From Chondrocystis sp. NIES-4102 (GTDB lineage: Bacteria > Cyanobacteriota > Cyanobacteriia > Cyanobacteriales > Xenococcaceae), in the NCBI GenBank assembly GCA_002368355.1, contig AP018281.1, positions 3,720,001 to 3,784,000 of the forward strand: a stretch of 64,000 nucleotides of DNA. The letters are read 5' to 3'. Positions 16,772 through 26,610 of the stretch are shown here, in pieces. The notes beneath the pieces are model-generated. The model was not told the DNA's origin, did not search any database, and saw nothing but the letters and a program-made list of their open reading frames with translations. Each line of letters begins with the position of its first letter. Within the stretch, counting starts at the first letter, position 1. A program made the position numbers and the translations under genes.

Positions 16772-17953
16772 ATGCTTATAGGAATCCTTGAGGTTAGCGA
16801 ACCTAATCATTATTCGGCGGTTAACGGTTTAGTTAAGACTTATGCCAGTCAACCAGACAATAAAATAATAGTTTATACTCTGCCTAAAATTCAGAAAGCC
16901 TTAGAAGAAAATGGCTTACCAGCTAACGCTAGTATAGTGGTATTAGATGAAAGTAAGTCTTTGAAAAATTTGCTCTCTGAAATTGAGACTATTGAGTTTG
17001 ATCGTATTCATATATGTACGATCTTTGATAATTATTTTGAATTTGCCCAATTTAAACCACAGGTTAAAGAGATTTTCTTGCACGTACACCAATGTGAAGA
17101 GTGGTATAACGATAATTTTAGTCGAGCAATTAATACTTTAGTTCCGAGTTTAAAAAACAAAGATCAAAATCGCAAATATTCTCGCATAATAGCGCGTTCT
17201 GTTGTTGATTATACTGTTTATCGACCATTGAGAAAGAAAATGTTAGATCAGTGGGAGAAGAAATATCAGCTTAAAATTATAGTTCACAGTGAAGGTCAAA
17301 AAGAAGCTTTACTAGAATATGGTTGTAAGTTACCGATTACAGTATTTCCTTTTGCTATTTATGAGGGAATGAAGGATGCTTCCCAAGGAAATAAACTACT
17401 GAGAATTTGTATACCTGGAGTAATTACACAAGCAAAACGTGATTATCTAGGGGTATTTGAGATCTTACAAGAAAATGCTAGCACTCTAAGCGATCGCTTG
17501 GATCTTTATTTACTAGGATATGTAACAGAGAGGGAAAAAAAGGAGATGGGTATAGCTATCTCTAATTTGCAAGCTGCTGGATATCAGGTTTACTATTACG
17601 ATGATTTTGTCTACGGGGAAGAATTTGATCGAGCGATCGCAACTTGTGATTTATTATTAAATAATCAGTTTATTCAGAAAAATAGTACTGAAGTATACGG
17701 CAAAACTAAAGAGTCTGGGATGATTTTTAATATGCTGCGCGCAGCTAAACCTGGTTTCCTCCCACGGGAATATAATGTATCAGAAGAATTTAATGACTGT
17801 ACGCTATTTTTCGATAGCTATCCTCATTTGCTCGAATTAATCAAAGATGTCTTAGATAATCCTCAAATGCTACAACAGTTAAAAGCCTCCGCCGAGAAAT
17901 TAGCTGTTAGTTATTCTCCCACACATCTTTATCCTAGATTGGTTAAGCATTAA
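16772..17953 (+). CDS. Glycosyltransferase-like protein
   Basis: A 393-residue soluble protein with a GT-B-like layout. The N-terminal Rossmann-like half begins MLIGILEVSEPNHYSAVNGL, reminiscent of family 4 donors that open with a glycine-rich acceptor loop. The C-terminal half has RICIPGVITQAKRDYLGVFE, DLYLLGYV and a Glu-containing segment near residue 310 (TEVYGKTKESG) in place of the usual E-x7-E. Similarity is weak enough that the donor and acceptor cannot be named. It is alone on the plus strand and ends 2 bp before the convergent GT4 gene, within the polysaccharide region. Confidence 0.6.
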   Translation: MLIGILEVSEPNHYSAVNGLVKTYASQPDNKIIVYTLPKIQKALEENGLPANASIVVLDESKSLKNLLSEIETIEFDRIHICTIFDNYFEFAQFKPQVKEIFLHVHQCEEWYNDNFSRAINTLVPSLKNKDQNRKYSRIIARSVVDYTVYRPLRKKMLDQWEKKYQLKIIVHSEGQKEALLEYGCKLPITVFPFAIYEGMKDASQGNKLLRICIPGVITQAKRDYLGVFEILQENASTLSDRLDLYLLGYVTEREKKEMGIAISNLQAAGYQVYYYDDFVYGEEFDRAIATCDLLLNNQFIQKNSTEVYGKTKESGMIFNMLRAAKPGFLPREYNVSEEFNDCTLFFDSYPHLLELIKDVLDNPQMLQQLKASAEKLAVSYSPTHLYPRLVKH

Positions 17954-17955
17954 TT

Positions 17956-18933
17956 TTATTGATTAACCAATTGAATTAGTTGGGTGATTTCTTGTTGCAC
18001 TTGCTTATTCCATTGATGGCGATATTCTTCTAGATCGATTGATTTTAATGATAGTGATCTAATTGCTTCTACTATAGAGGCTGGAGTATTATCAACTAAT
18101 ACAGCCCATTCTCCGAATAATTTGGCGGTTAGGGAAGTTTTACTAATAATTAGTTGTGTATTAGAAGATAAGGCTTCGCAAGCACCACTAGGTTGAGTTG
18201 CTTCACTAGTAGTTAAAACTAAAGCTGCTAAACTTGAGCATAAGACTTGATGATAGTCTGGTGTGGCTAAAAACCCAGTCAATTTAACATTATTTAGTTG
18301 GCGTAACTGTGCTGCTGTCTCTGGTGCAAGTTTATTAACATCTGCCGTAACAATAAACTGGTAATCACTCAATTGTGCCATTGTTTCTATTAATAGCTCA
18401 ACAGGCTCATCCCAAGGATCAAAGGAAGCTATCACTAAAATCTGTTTTCCCTGACGTTCTATAGGTTGGGCTGGTACTATTTGTTCTATAGGATCACATA
18501 TTGTAAATAGTTTGGCTGAGGGATAGATCTTTTTAACTAATTGAAACATTTCAGCATTATGAACAATTATAGCTACAGCCTTACTAATTAAAGTTTTACT
18601 AAGGGGTAATTTTTGCCACATTTCTACCTGAAACAAAGGGTTATGAGCATCAATTACATAGGGAGTTTTTGTCAACAGTGCGGGTAAAGCACTATAAGTG
18701 GGGGGACACTGAGCCACTACAAATTTAGGTTTTTGGGTTTGTATTTGCCGAATACTTACCGCCAATTTAATTAAGTAATCTAAAGGTCTTAAATATTTAC
18801 TTTGGAACAGATGAGGAATAAATTTTAACTGAGAATTAATTAATGAAGCAAGAACTTCTGGTCTTCTCTGGTATTTTTTCCACACTAAAAATAAACCTGA
18901 AGTTTTTTTGCTGGTTGCTGGTTTTGAAAGCAT
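17956..18933 (-). CDS. Glycosyltransferase family 4 protein
   Basis: A 325-residue GT-B protein. Visible features are VVAQCPPTYSALPALLTKTP in the N-domain, YVIDAHNPLF, a donor-domain start at KQILVIASFDPWDEP and a nucleotide-binding segment LTTSEATQPSGACEALS, where the E-x7-E signature of GT4 enzymes would lie (Glu of SEAT and of CEAL). The N-terminus is short compared with usual GT4 proteins (360-400) and starts inside what is normally the first beta strand, so the first part may be lost or replaced. The likely role is sugar addition in exopolysaccharide synthesis. Confidence 0.75.
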   Translation of the reverse strand: MLSKPATSKKTSGLFLVWKKYQRRPEVLASLINSQLKFIPHLFQSKYLRPLDYLIKLAVSIRQIQTQKPKFVVAQCPPTYSALPALLTKTPYVIDAHNPLFQVEMWQKLPLSKTLISKAVAIIVHNAEMFQLVKKIYPSAKLFTICDPIEQIVPAQPIERQGKQILVIASFDPWDEPVELLIETMAQLSDYQFIVTADVNKLAPETAAQLRQLNNVKLTGFLATPDYHQVLCSSLAALVLTTSEATQPSGACEALSSNTQLIISKTSLTAKLFGEWAVLVDNTPASIVEAIRSLSLKSIDLEEYRHQWNKQVQQEITQLIQLVNQ

Positions 18934-19373
18934 TGTATTGAGTTTTAATATTTAGTTTGAGCGTACCAAAATTAAGTAAAGCTATAGATATTAGATAATG
19001 CCACAATAGATTTAAATCTATAAAAGCTAACTCAAGCTACTTGTATCACATTATCTATAATTAATCAAAACTTTTATTAAAGATAAGATATACCTTAAGT
19101 TGGTTGAAAAATAATACTTGATTAGCTGCACAATTGATTAAAGGTCATTAACAATAATGTTTTGAAAAATATCCTATTCTAGCATTAAGAATTATTTGAT
19201 TGATTATCCTAAGCAAATTAGGATTGAGAGAAAGATTAACTAAATAGTTTGATTAGGTATACAACCATACCACTTAGTGTAGCTTTATGTGTTATGGTTG
19301 ATGATATTGCAGTTGGAGTTATTAGGGTTATTCAAATATAGTCCTTTCAACTTTATCAGCCTATAGCTTAATC
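18934..19373. other. Divergent intergenic region
   Basis: 440 bp between the divergent GT4 and exostosin-like genes. AT-rich, with no conserved RNA, no ORF longer than about 30 codons with a ribosome-binding site, and no clear dyad. It should carry promoters for both genes. Confidence 0.4.
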
Positions 19374-20402
19374 ATGAAAATATATACTTTTAATGCTCCA
19401 GATGATACTCGTGTTGAAATTTTATGGTCACTGAGATCTAAAAATAGAGATAAGATATTTCAACAGTTTATAACTCAAGCCAACTATAAAGAAGTTGATT
19501 CAATTGAAAAATGCCAGATAGCTATTTATCCCTACAAGGCTTTTAATCCAGAAACTTTAGAATTAAATGATTCTATATACGATGCTGCTGTTTTGGCTAC
19601 TAGATTTTGTAAACCTTTAATTATAGATGCTACCAGTGATTCTGATGTTTTTCTAGATCTACCCACCGCTAATATTTTACGTTGTGGTTTGTATAAAAGT
19701 TTGAAAAAAAGTTTTGAAACTGAATGTCCTTTTTGGAGTAATTATAGAACTAAAGATAACTTAGATAATCTAACTATTTTACCCAAACGTCTTAAACCTG
19801 CTATTGGTTTTTGTGGGACTACATCGTCTATTGGTAAATTATCTAATATCAGTAAAACTTTATTACCTAGTTCAATAGCTAAATCTGTCTTAGCCCAAGG
19901 AAAAGTAGCACGCCAGGTTGATATTAGAATACGAGAGGGAATGAGTTTACAGTTAAGGGAAATAGCGATAAAAATTTTAGCAGCAGACAGACGAATAGAT
20001 AGTTATTTTGATATTAGCGATCCGCGTCAGAGTTATTATTTAAATAATGAATCTAATCGGCTTGAATTAGAAAATTTATTTATATCAAATATCAGTAAAT
20101 GCGATTATTCTCTATGTGTAAGAGGGACTGGTAATTATTCTGGACGCTTTTATATGGCTTTAAATGGAGGACGTATTCCAGTTATTTTAGATACTGATGT
20201 AGTAATTCCTTGGGAAGATAAACTTCACATAATTAAAATTCCTCTCCACTCTTTAGAAAAAATAGGGGATATTATTCTAGAACATTTTGAACAAACCTCA
20301 GAGGAGGAACTAAAAACAATGAAATTAGAAAATCGTGCTGCTTACCATCGTTTTATAGCTCCTGAGAAGTTTTTAATTAACTTTTTAAATAATTTAAATT
20401 AG
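19374..20402 (+). CDS. Exostosin-family (GT47-like) protein
   Basis: A 342-residue protein whose C-terminal half carries the exostosin signature: SKCDYSLCVRGTGNYSGRF followed by MALNGGRIPVILDTDVVIPW, the donor-binding region of GT47-type glycosyltransferases. The N-terminal half is less conserved but retains a Rossmann-like pattern (QIAIYPYKAF). Bacterial members are found in capsule and exopolysaccharide loci, where they are thought to transfer sugars such as glucuronic acid or galactose; the exact donor is unknown. There is no signal peptide, so it acts in the cytoplasm. It is convergent with the membrane protein gene (31 bp gap). Confidence 0.8.
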   Translation: MKIYTFNAPDDTRVEILWSLRSKNRDKIFQQFITQANYKEVDSIEKCQIAIYPYKAFNPETLELNDSIYDAAVLATRFCKPLIIDATSDSDVFLDLPTANILRCGLYKSLKKSFETECPFWSNYRTKDNLDNLTILPKRLKPAIGFCGTTSSIGKLSNISKTLLPSSIAKSVLAQGKVARQVDIRIREGMSLQLREIAIKILAADRRIDSYFDISDPRQSYYLNNESNRLELENLFISNISKCDYSLCVRGTGNYSGRFYMALNGGRIPVILDTDVVIPWEDKLHIIKIPLHSLEKIGDIILEHFEQTSEEELKTMKLENRAAYHRFIAPEKFLINFLNNLN

Positions 20403-20432
20403 TAGCAGGAAAAATTATAAGTTTTAACATAA

Positions 20433-21224
20433 TTAATCACCTATATATTTATTTTTTGCTCCTTCTAGGGATAAGGAAAATTGTAATTGCCTAAACTGAG
20501 ATTTAATATAGTCTAATAATCCGTAAACAAAGATAACTACACCGAACATTTCTAGTAATTCTTCAATAGTACTAGCAATTCCATATATCGAATTCTTATA
20601 TCCATAATTATCAGCTATATACCCGCCAATAAGTTCCATTCCTAAAGTCCCGCTAATATAAGTCATGCCAGCTAAAACTAATAAGGTTTTAGTTCTAGTG
20701 GGTAAGTTGAAGATAAATTTTCTATAGGATAAAAGAAAAACTATTAAAAGAAAGAAAGCAGGAACTATCCAACTAAAGTATAAAACACCTTGACCGTTAA
20801 TTGCATTTCTAAAAAAAGGAATAGTTGCCTCATGAATACTAAAAATTTCATCGATCGCTAAAAATAAAAATATTAAGGATAATCCTCTCCAATGTTTTAC
20901 ATATTTACCTCTTGTAGCTTTTTTAATATCAGTAATGATAGCTAGCAAAAAACTACAAAATCCTAAAGATAACCCAGAATATAAAGAGGGAACATTGTGT
21001 TCTTGGTCAAAATTAAAATATTTAGAAATAATTTGTATCTCATTATTGGCATTATACCAACGTACATAGATTCTTTCTCCTAAGTTTAAAATAATTAAGC
21101 CAGCAATAACAAATAATAAAAATTTAGTAACTCTTTGTGGAGAAAAATTATAAGTAGGCAGTGTAAATTGCTGGGGTTGTCGCTCAAAATGATCTATAAA
21201 GTAATTATCTTGTTCTGCTCTCAT
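20433..21224 (-). CDS. Polytopic membrane protein, unknown function
   Basis: A 263-residue protein with about six membrane helices after a 30-residue polar N-terminus. Acidic and histidine residues are buried in helices: LFLAIDEIFSIHEATIPFF near the middle and TIEELLEMFGVVIFVYGLL near the end. Such intramembrane Asp/Glu/His sets occur in membrane hydrolases (for example the ceramidase-like CREST superfamily), but similarity is not demonstrable by eye. Its place next to polysaccharide genes suggests envelope function. A short C-terminal cytoplasmic tail follows the last helix. Confidence 0.6.
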   Translation of the reverse strand: MRAEQDNYFIDHFERQPQQFTLPTYNFSPQRVTKFLLFVIAGLIILNLGERIYVRWYNANNEIQIISKYFNFDQEHNVPSLYSGLSLGFCSFLLAIITDIKKATRGKYVKHWRGLSLIFLFLAIDEIFSIHEATIPFFRNAINGQGVLYFSWIVPAFFLLIVFLLSYRKFIFNLPTRTKTLLVLAGMTYISGTLGMELIGGYIADNYGYKNSIYGIASTIEELLEMFGVVIFVYGLLDYIKSQFRQLQFSLSLEGAKNKYIGD

Positions 21225-21533
21225 ACTGATAATTGCTGTGTATAATTTGACAATTAAAAGTATTATATTAATTTATACTTAACCTGGAGATAACTTAATC
21301 AAATCTAAATCTTAACTTTTAGATTTTGTGTATTGTATTACAGAAGCTGTTTGGCTGATTGTCAATGACACAATTATCGAAAAAAAATATACTAGTTAAA
21401 CAAGTGCGATCGCTTTTGTATAATTAGTAGCAAGATGAATGATTTAAATTAGAGAGGTATATATAATTTCAAATTAATTGCTGCAATTACCCTTAAAATC
21501 AATCTATTGATAATATTTAGAGAATTAGAATTA
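21225..21533. other. Divergent intergenic region before cysH
   Basis: 309 bp between the leftward membrane protein gene and cysH, containing one HIP1 site (about 21407) and otherwise AT-rich. A TTG-initiated in-frame extension of cysH at 21507 is considered unlikely. No regulatory RNA recognised. Confidence 0.4.
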
Positions 21534-22292
21534 ATGATCTCTGCCACAGTCAAAACACCTACCCTTGATACATTTCAAGTTAATCAGCAACTAGCAAATG
21601 CCGAAACAGCCTCTGTGATTGAATGGAGTGCTGAGACTTTTAGTAGTGGCTTAGTCATGAGTACTAGCTTTGGCATACAAGCAGCAGTTATGTTGCATCT
21701 TGTTACTAGCGTAGTTCCTGATATTCCTGTCATTTGGGTGGATACGGGTTATTTACCCCCAGAAACCTATCAATTTGCCGAAGAATTAACTCAAAAATTA
21801 CAATTAAATTTGAAAGTTTATCAATCCCCCATATCTCCTGCTCGTATGGAAGCTATCTATGGTAAACTTTGGGAAAAAGACGACATAACGGACTTTAACC
21901 GCTACGATCAGATCCGTAAAGTTGAACCAATGCAAAGAGCCTTGAAGGAGCTTAACGCTACAGCCTGGTTGGCAGGATTGAGAAAAAACCAAACCGACCA
22001 TCGTCAAGGGTTAGATATAGTAGAAAAGCAAAATAATTTGTATAAAATTTATCCCATCCTAACTTGGAATGCACGGGATATATATCAGTATTTAACAGCC
22101 TACGACTTACCTTATCATCCTTATTTTGATCTAGGTTATGTATCTGTGGGAGATTGGCATTCTAGTCGTCCTCTAACAGCAGATGATACTAATGAACGAG
22201 ATACTCGTTTTCGTGGGTTAAAACAAGAATGTGGGTTACATCTACCTCAAACAGCAGGTGAAGCAGAAAGTCTTGACTCTAGTGGTTTATAG
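21534..22292 (+). CDS. cysH: Phosphoadenylyl-sulfate (PAPS) reductase
   Basis: A 252-residue protein from the ATG at 21534; the upstream TTG would add nine atypical residues. The PP-loop is [15 protein letters not shown], the substrate loop [17 protein letters not shown], the conserved Arg/Lys block [11 protein letters not shown] and the catalytic C-terminal motif ECGLH. The absence of the two CC pairs that hold an iron-sulfur cluster in APS reductases indicates a thioredoxin-dependent PAPS reductase producing sulfite for cysteine synthesis. Convergent with miaE (12-bp gap). Confidence 0.93.
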   Translation: MISATVKTPTLDTFQVNQQLANAETASVIEWSAETFSSGLVMSTSFGIQAAVMLHLVTSVVPDIPVIWVDTGYLPPETYQFAEELTQKLQLNLKVYQSPISPARMEAIYGKLWEKDDITDFNRYDQIRKVEPMQRALKELNATAWLAGLRKNQTDHRQGLDIVEKQNNLYKIYPILTWNARDIYQYLTAYDLPYHPYFDLGYVSVGDWHSSRPLTADDTNERDTRFRGLKQECGLHLPQTAGEAESLDSSGL

Positions 22293-22304
22293 CAGAATTC
22301 TTAA

Positions 22305-22919
22305 TTAACTGTGTAATCTAGGTTCTGGATGTAAGTTAGCTAAAATATTGCTTTCATATTCTGCCAACTGCGCTAAACGCTGCTCCACCACAGAGCGTTG
22401 ACTATACTGTTCGGCTAAAACCCAATATATGCCATAGTGACGTGCTTCTGATGCCATGAGAGCGCGATAAAATTTAGCTAATTCAGGTTCAGGACAATAT
22501 TCACCAATCAAACCTAATCTTTCATGAGAACGAGCTTCAATAATCGCTGAAATTAACAAAGAATCAATTAAACGATCTGGTTCTTGGTGACGAATTTGGG
22601 ATTTAAGTTGGGTAAAATAAGGAGGAGAATTTAATGGTGCAAGGGCAATATTACGTTTTTCCAACCATTGATTTACCTGTTCAAAATGTTCCAATTCCTC
22701 TTGAGCGATCGCTGTTAATTGACGTACTAATTTTTGGTGAGCAGGATAGCGAAACATTAAATTTATTGCCACTCCTGCTGCTTTACGTTCACAATGGGAA
22801 TGATCTAGTAAGATTGTATCTAAGTTATTAATCGCTTGAGAGATCCAATTATTACTAGATGGGTTTTGTAAAATTTTGATTCTGCCATTTGTCGAAGTAG
22901 TAGCGACTTGATTATTCAT
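22305..22919 (-). CDS. miaE: tRNA-(ms2io6A)-hydroxylase MiaE
   Basis: A 204-residue ferritin-like diiron protein. Metal ligands lie in HSHCERKAAG, EELEHFEQ, IEARSHERLG and SEARHYGIYW. MiaE hydroxylates the isopentenyl group of ms2i6A37 in tRNA in an oxygen-dependent reaction. Length is normal. Monocistronic, convergent with cysH. A short AT-rich leader precedes the ATG. Confidence 0.93.
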   Translation of the reverse strand: MNNQVATTSTNGRIKILQNPSSNNWISQAINNLDTILLDHSHCERKAAGVAINLMFRYPAHQKLVRQLTAIAQEELEHFEQVNQWLEKRNIALAPLNSPPYFTQLKSQIRHQEPDRLIDSLLISAIIEARSHERLGLIGEYCPEPELAKFYRALMASEARHYGIYWVLAEQYSQRSVVEQRLAQLAEYESNILANLHPEPRLHS

Positions 22920-23101
22920 TTTCTCCTATAAGAAATAAAAATTAATTTTACTTTTTCAGAATCTATAAATATAGCTAAAAAAAGCTTTTAAAAGGCTAGA
23001 TTTTCTCTCAACAAATTGGGCATACTTACTAGTAAGTTAACAATTTATTTTTACCATTTAATTATCCGTCAAATCACCAATTAGTAAAAGCAATTATTAC
23101 T

Positions 23102-23875
23102 ATGCACATCGTTAAAACAGCTAATCAAACTAAGCACCGTAGAATTGTCATTGGTGACGTACATGGACACTATGACACCTTAATGACATTACTAGATACA
23201 ATTTCTCCTACTACCCAAGACAAAATTTATTTTTTAGGAGATTTAATTGATCGAGGGCCAAAAAGTGCGCAGGTGGTAGATTTCGTAATGCGTAATCAAT
23301 ATCAATGTTTACGAGGTAACCACGAAGAAATGCTGTTAGATGTGGTGGGTAATGGTGAAGTATCAATTGAATTGTATCAGGGTTGGTTATATAGTGGTGG
23401 TCATGCCACAGTTGCCAGCTATGATAGCAAAATTCCGCAAGAACACATTGACTGGATCAAAAATTTACCCTTATACCTAGACTTAGGGGATTTTTGGTTA
23501 GTTCATGCAGGAGTTAATCCTAATATGCCCATAGATGAGCAAGGAGCAGAGCAATTTTGCTGGATCAGAGAAGATTTTCATAGTAGTAATCAAGCTTTTT
23601 TCAAAGATAAACTAATTATCACAGGACATACTATTACTTTTACTTTACCAGGAGTGCAGCCAGGGCAAATCGCAGCAGGAAAAGGATGGTTAGGGATTGA
23701 AACAGGGGCGTATCATCATAATAGTGGGTGGATGACTGCTATTGATCTCAATCATCATAAAGTGTACCAAGTTAATACATTGGATGGTCGAATTAGGATT
23801 ATGCCTTTAAGAAAAGCGATCGCTAAAGTTGATGCTTCTACAATTGTTACTCGCAAGGTGCGCAAGAGAGCTTAA
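23102..23875 (+). CDS. PPP-family Ser/Thr protein phosphatase / metallophosphoesterase
   Basis: A 257-residue calcineurin-like phosphatase. Metal-binding blocks are GDVHGHYDTL, FLGDLIDRGP and LRGNHEEML, with later His in LVHAGVN and ITGHT. The block order and GDVHG/GDxxDRG/GNHE signature belong to the PPP group of bacterial protein phosphatases, which dephosphorylate Ser/Thr (and sometimes Tyr) residues or, as in ApaH, dinucleoside polyphosphates. The Ser/Thr kinase at 1474-3276 is distant, so a partnership cannot be claimed. Confidence 0.88.
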   Translation: MHIVKTANQTKHRRIVIGDVHGHYDTLMTLLDTISPTTQDKIYFLGDLIDRGPKSAQVVDFVMRNQYQCLRGNHEEMLLDVVGNGEVSIELYQGWLYSGGHATVASYDSKIPQEHIDWIKNLPLYLDLGDFWLVHAGVNPNMPIDEQGAEQFCWIREDFHSSNQAFFKDKLIITGHTITFTLPGVQPGQIAAGKGWLGIETGAYHHNSGWMTAIDLNHHKVYQVNTLDGRIRIMPLRKAIAKVDASTIVTRKVRKRA

Positions 23876-24001
23876 TTATTGCTACAAAATGCCGTAGGGA
23901 TATCTTTGATTTAAACAGATAATATAAAGGTGTAATTTAACTGTACTTATAAGAAGTAATTAGTAGGTTTATTACCCTATAAATATATCTTTGCCAGCTA
24001 C

Positions 24002-24682
24002 CTAATTATTACTGTTATCTTCTACTTCTTCTACATTCTGATTAACCTCTGTATTTTTTCCCTTAAGGCTATCACTCAGTCGGCGTAAAACTCCATTAAT
24101 AAATCTAAATCCATCATCGTCAGAATAGCGTTTGGCTAATTCTACTGCTTCATTAATCGCTACTCGCTCAGGAATATCTAAATAAATTATTTCAGCAACA
24201 GCAAGACGGAGAATATCGCGATCAATTTGAGGTAAACGGCTTAATTGCCAAGCAACCAGTACACTTTCTAATGAATTAGCAATCTCTTGACTATTCTCGT
24301 AAACGGTCTTAATTAATTCTAAAGCGTACTGTCTAACCTGCTCTTTATTGGTTAACTGTATAAACTCAGGAAATTCGATCGCCACTCCCAAACGATTTAC
24401 AACAGTTTGAGAAACTTCTAAAGCTTCTTGAATCATTACTTTAGCACTATTCAAATCACTGGCGCGAGTTTCACTGTTTAATAAACGCTCTTCACCACGT
24501 TTGATTTCTGCTGATGCTGCTTCTAAGTTATCCTGCACCTCTATAATTAAAGTGCGAATGGCAGCTAAAATTAAATCGTCTAAATCTTGTTCAGTAAGTT
24601 GCTTTTTCTGAGTTTTCAGTTGATTAATACTCAATAGTGCTAATTCACGAGCAATGCTGCGGGGTTGTTTGCGAAGAGCCAT
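24002..24682 (-). CDS. nusB: Transcription antitermination factor NusB
   Basis: A 226-residue protein. Residues about 110-205 carry the NusB fold signature: AWQLSRLPQIDRDILRLAVA, IPERVAINEAVELAKRYSDD and FINGVLRRL. The N-terminal 100 residues are a helical extension usual in cyanobacterial NusB. NusB with NusE binds boxA in rRNA leader transcripts to prevent termination. It lies 98 bp downstream of the DUF502 gene on the same strand, an arrangement repeatedly seen in cyanobacteria. The last 20 residues are acidic and disordered. Confidence 0.95.
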   Translation of the reverse strand: MALRKQPRSIARELALLSINQLKTQKKQLTEQDLDDLILAAIRTLIIEVQDNLEAASAEIKRGEERLLNSETRASDLNSAKVMIQEALEVSQTVVNRLGVAIEFPEFIQLTNKEQVRQYALELIKTVYENSQEIANSLESVLVAWQLSRLPQIDRDILRLAVAEIIYLDIPERVAINEAVELAKRYSDDDGFRFINGVLRRLSDSLKGKNTEVNQNVEEVEDNSNN

Positions 24683-24780
24683 TTTTTGTCAATTGTAAAT
24701 CAAGCCCAACTATTATACCGCCTCAGTTCCCTTAACTTTCTTATTTAATAGGAAATCTCTGGTAATTTTTTTAAATGTAT

Positions 24781-25479
24781 TTAAATGTAATTGTTGTCTA
24801 CCGTCACTTTTTCCTTCGATTTTGCTAAAGATGTAGTAGCTTTTAGATTAGGAGATTCGGGACTAACAATTCCACCAGATATTAAGATTTTAAAGGCATC
24901 TTCAATTGAAATATCAATGTCAATTACATCCTTTTGAGGTACGATCGCATACCATCCTGATGTAGGATTGGGGGTAGTAGGAATAAAGACATTAACTACT
25001 TCTTCCTCTAGATTACTTTGTAATTGAGAACTTACTTTACCCGTTACAAAGCCTAAACTCCAAACGCCTTTACGAGGATATTCTACTATTACTACCCGTC
25101 TAAACTTAGTTTTAGAGTCGCCTAAAAGAGTTTCTAATATCTGTTTGAGAGTTTTATATACAGATCCTGCTAAAGGAATTGCTTGGAGAAACTGTTCACC
25201 AAAATCTAACAACCAACGCCCAGCAATATTACGCGCCATTAAACCAATAATTAAAATGCTCAATAGAGGCACGACTAACCCTACGGAGAAATTAAGGATA
25301 TTGGTTAAAAAGGGATCTAAATCGTCGAAAGGATTGATTTGTTTGGGTATACGAGTTAATAAGTCGATCGCCCATTTAGCAATGGAAATTGATAGCCAAA
25401 TTGTAGTAGCTAAAGGAATTACTACTAATAATCCAGCAATTAAATCGTTTTTTAAGTTTTGCTTTAAACGTTGCAGCAC
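24781..25479 (-). CDS. DUF502 family membrane protein
   Basis: A 232-residue protein with an N-terminal cytoplasmic Lys/Asn stretch, two membrane helices (LIAGLLVVIPLATTIWLSIS; FSVGLVVPLLSILIIGLMA), then a conserved soluble half with SVYKTLKQILE, KTKFRRVVIVEYPRKGVWSL and FIPTTPNPTSGWYAIVP. This is the DUF502 pattern, found across bacteria, plants and archaea and usually without assigned function. It is cotranscribed with nusB in many cyanobacteria. The C-terminal 25 residues look flexible. Confidence 0.9.
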   Translation of the reverse strand: MLQRLKQNLKNDLIAGLLVVIPLATTIWLSISIAKWAIDLLTRIPKQINPFDDLDPFLTNILNFSVGLVVPLLSILIIGLMARNIAGRWLLDFGEQFLQAIPLAGSVYKTLKQILETLLGDSKTKFRRVVIVEYPRKGVWSLGFVTGKVSSQLQSNLEEEVVNVFIPTTPNPTSGWYAIVPQKDVIDIDISIEDAFKILISGGIVSPESPNLKATTSLAKSKEKVTVDNNYI

Positions 25480-25854
25480 AGAGCAATTACTCTCCTTACA
25501 ACTAAATTTAATAATTTTTGGGTCACAGATGACTCCAATTGTGCATATAAAATTACTATGTTATTTCAATACTACTAATAAACTCTCAAATATATAAAGA
25601 ATTATTGCAGCTATTGACATTTAGCATATATCTATAGATCATAGAACATTTTTGCCCAAATCGGGCTGGTTACTATAACTAATAGTTTCACATTTTACCC
25701 TGTAAGATCCCCAATTGGAGTTTTATGGTGGCTTGATCCTAGATAGAAAACCTAAATATATCTATGTTTTTGCTTGGCAAATTATCGCCAGGTTTTAAAA
25801 TTAACAATGTGATCAACGCTTTAATATAAATACGCAGATAGGGATTTAAGAATT
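25480..25854. other. Divergent intergenic region DUF502 / pgl
   Basis: 375 bp between divergent genes, with no ORF of note (a plus-strand frame to 25597 is the shadow of DUF502). It holds AT-rich promoter-like strings and no recognisable riboswitch or RNA gene. Confidence 0.4.
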
Positions 25855-26571
25855 ATGAGTAGAATTGTTGAAGTTTTAGCTGACAAATCCACTTTAATAG
25901 AGCGATCGCAGTCTATTATTTTAGATCGTCTAGAAACAGCTATTGCCTCAAGAGATCAATTTACTATTGCCCTTTCTGGTGGTAGCACTCCCAAGCCTCT
26001 GTATCAATCTTTAGCTAGTTTGTCTCTTCCTTGGGAAAAGATACATATTTTTTGGGGTGATGAACGTTATGTAGCTGCTACTGACCCTGATAGTAATCAA
26101 TTGATGGCACGTCAGGCTTGGTTAGATCAAGTATCTATTCCTGCTGATAATATTCATCCGATGAATACTACTTCAGACGATCCTGTTAAGGATGCTAAAC
26201 TGCATGAAACAGAATTACAACATTTCTTTCAAACCCAACCAGGAGAAATACCTGTCTTTGATTTAATTCTTTTGGGAATGGGGGATGATGGACATACAGC
26301 TTCCTTATTTCCTCATACTGATGCTTTAACGGTTAGAGATAGCTTAGTGACTGTTGGCAATAAAGACGGTCAACCTCGGCTTACTTTTACCGTCCCCCTA
26401 ATTAATCAAGCTCGTTGTGTGCTGTTTGTAGTGGCTGGTGCTAGTAAACGTCCAGTTTTAAAACAAGTATTTGCTGCTGAGGGTGATGAGATGAATTACC
26501 CTTCGCGTTTAATTGCGCCCCAAGGGGAACTTTTTTGGTTATTAGACCAAGCAGCAGGAGAGGAGATATAA
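25855..26571 (+). CDS. pgl: 6-phosphogluconolactonase
   Basis: A 238-residue DevB-type protein. Motifs are IALSGGSTPKPLYQ, HIFWGDERYV, SNQLMARQAWL and LLGMGDDGHTASLFPH, all family hallmarks. It hydrolyses 6-phosphogluconolactone to 6-phosphogluconate in the oxidative pentose phosphate pathway, which supplies NADPH to cyanobacteria in the dark. Length is typical. Single gene; it ends 39 bp before the convergent small membrane protein gene. Confidence 0.95.
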   Translation: MSRIVEVLADKSTLIERSQSIILDRLETAIASRDQFTIALSGGSTPKPLYQSLASLSLPWEKIHIFWGDERYVAATDPDSNQLMARQAWLDQVSIPADNIHPMNTTSDDPVKDAKLHETELQHFFQTQPGEIPVFDLILLGMGDDGHTASLFPHTDALTVRDSLVTVGNKDGQPRLTFTVPLINQARCVLFVVAGASKRPVLKQVFAAEGDEMNYPSRLIAPQGELFWLLDQAAGEEI

Positions 26572-26610
26572 CAACAAATTATTAAATTTCGCGATCGCTA
26601 TTTTCCCAGA

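Noticed and set aside
25145-25597. 150-codon plus-strand ORF over DUF502
   Set aside because: It is antisense to a well-conserved gene and shows no family features of its own.
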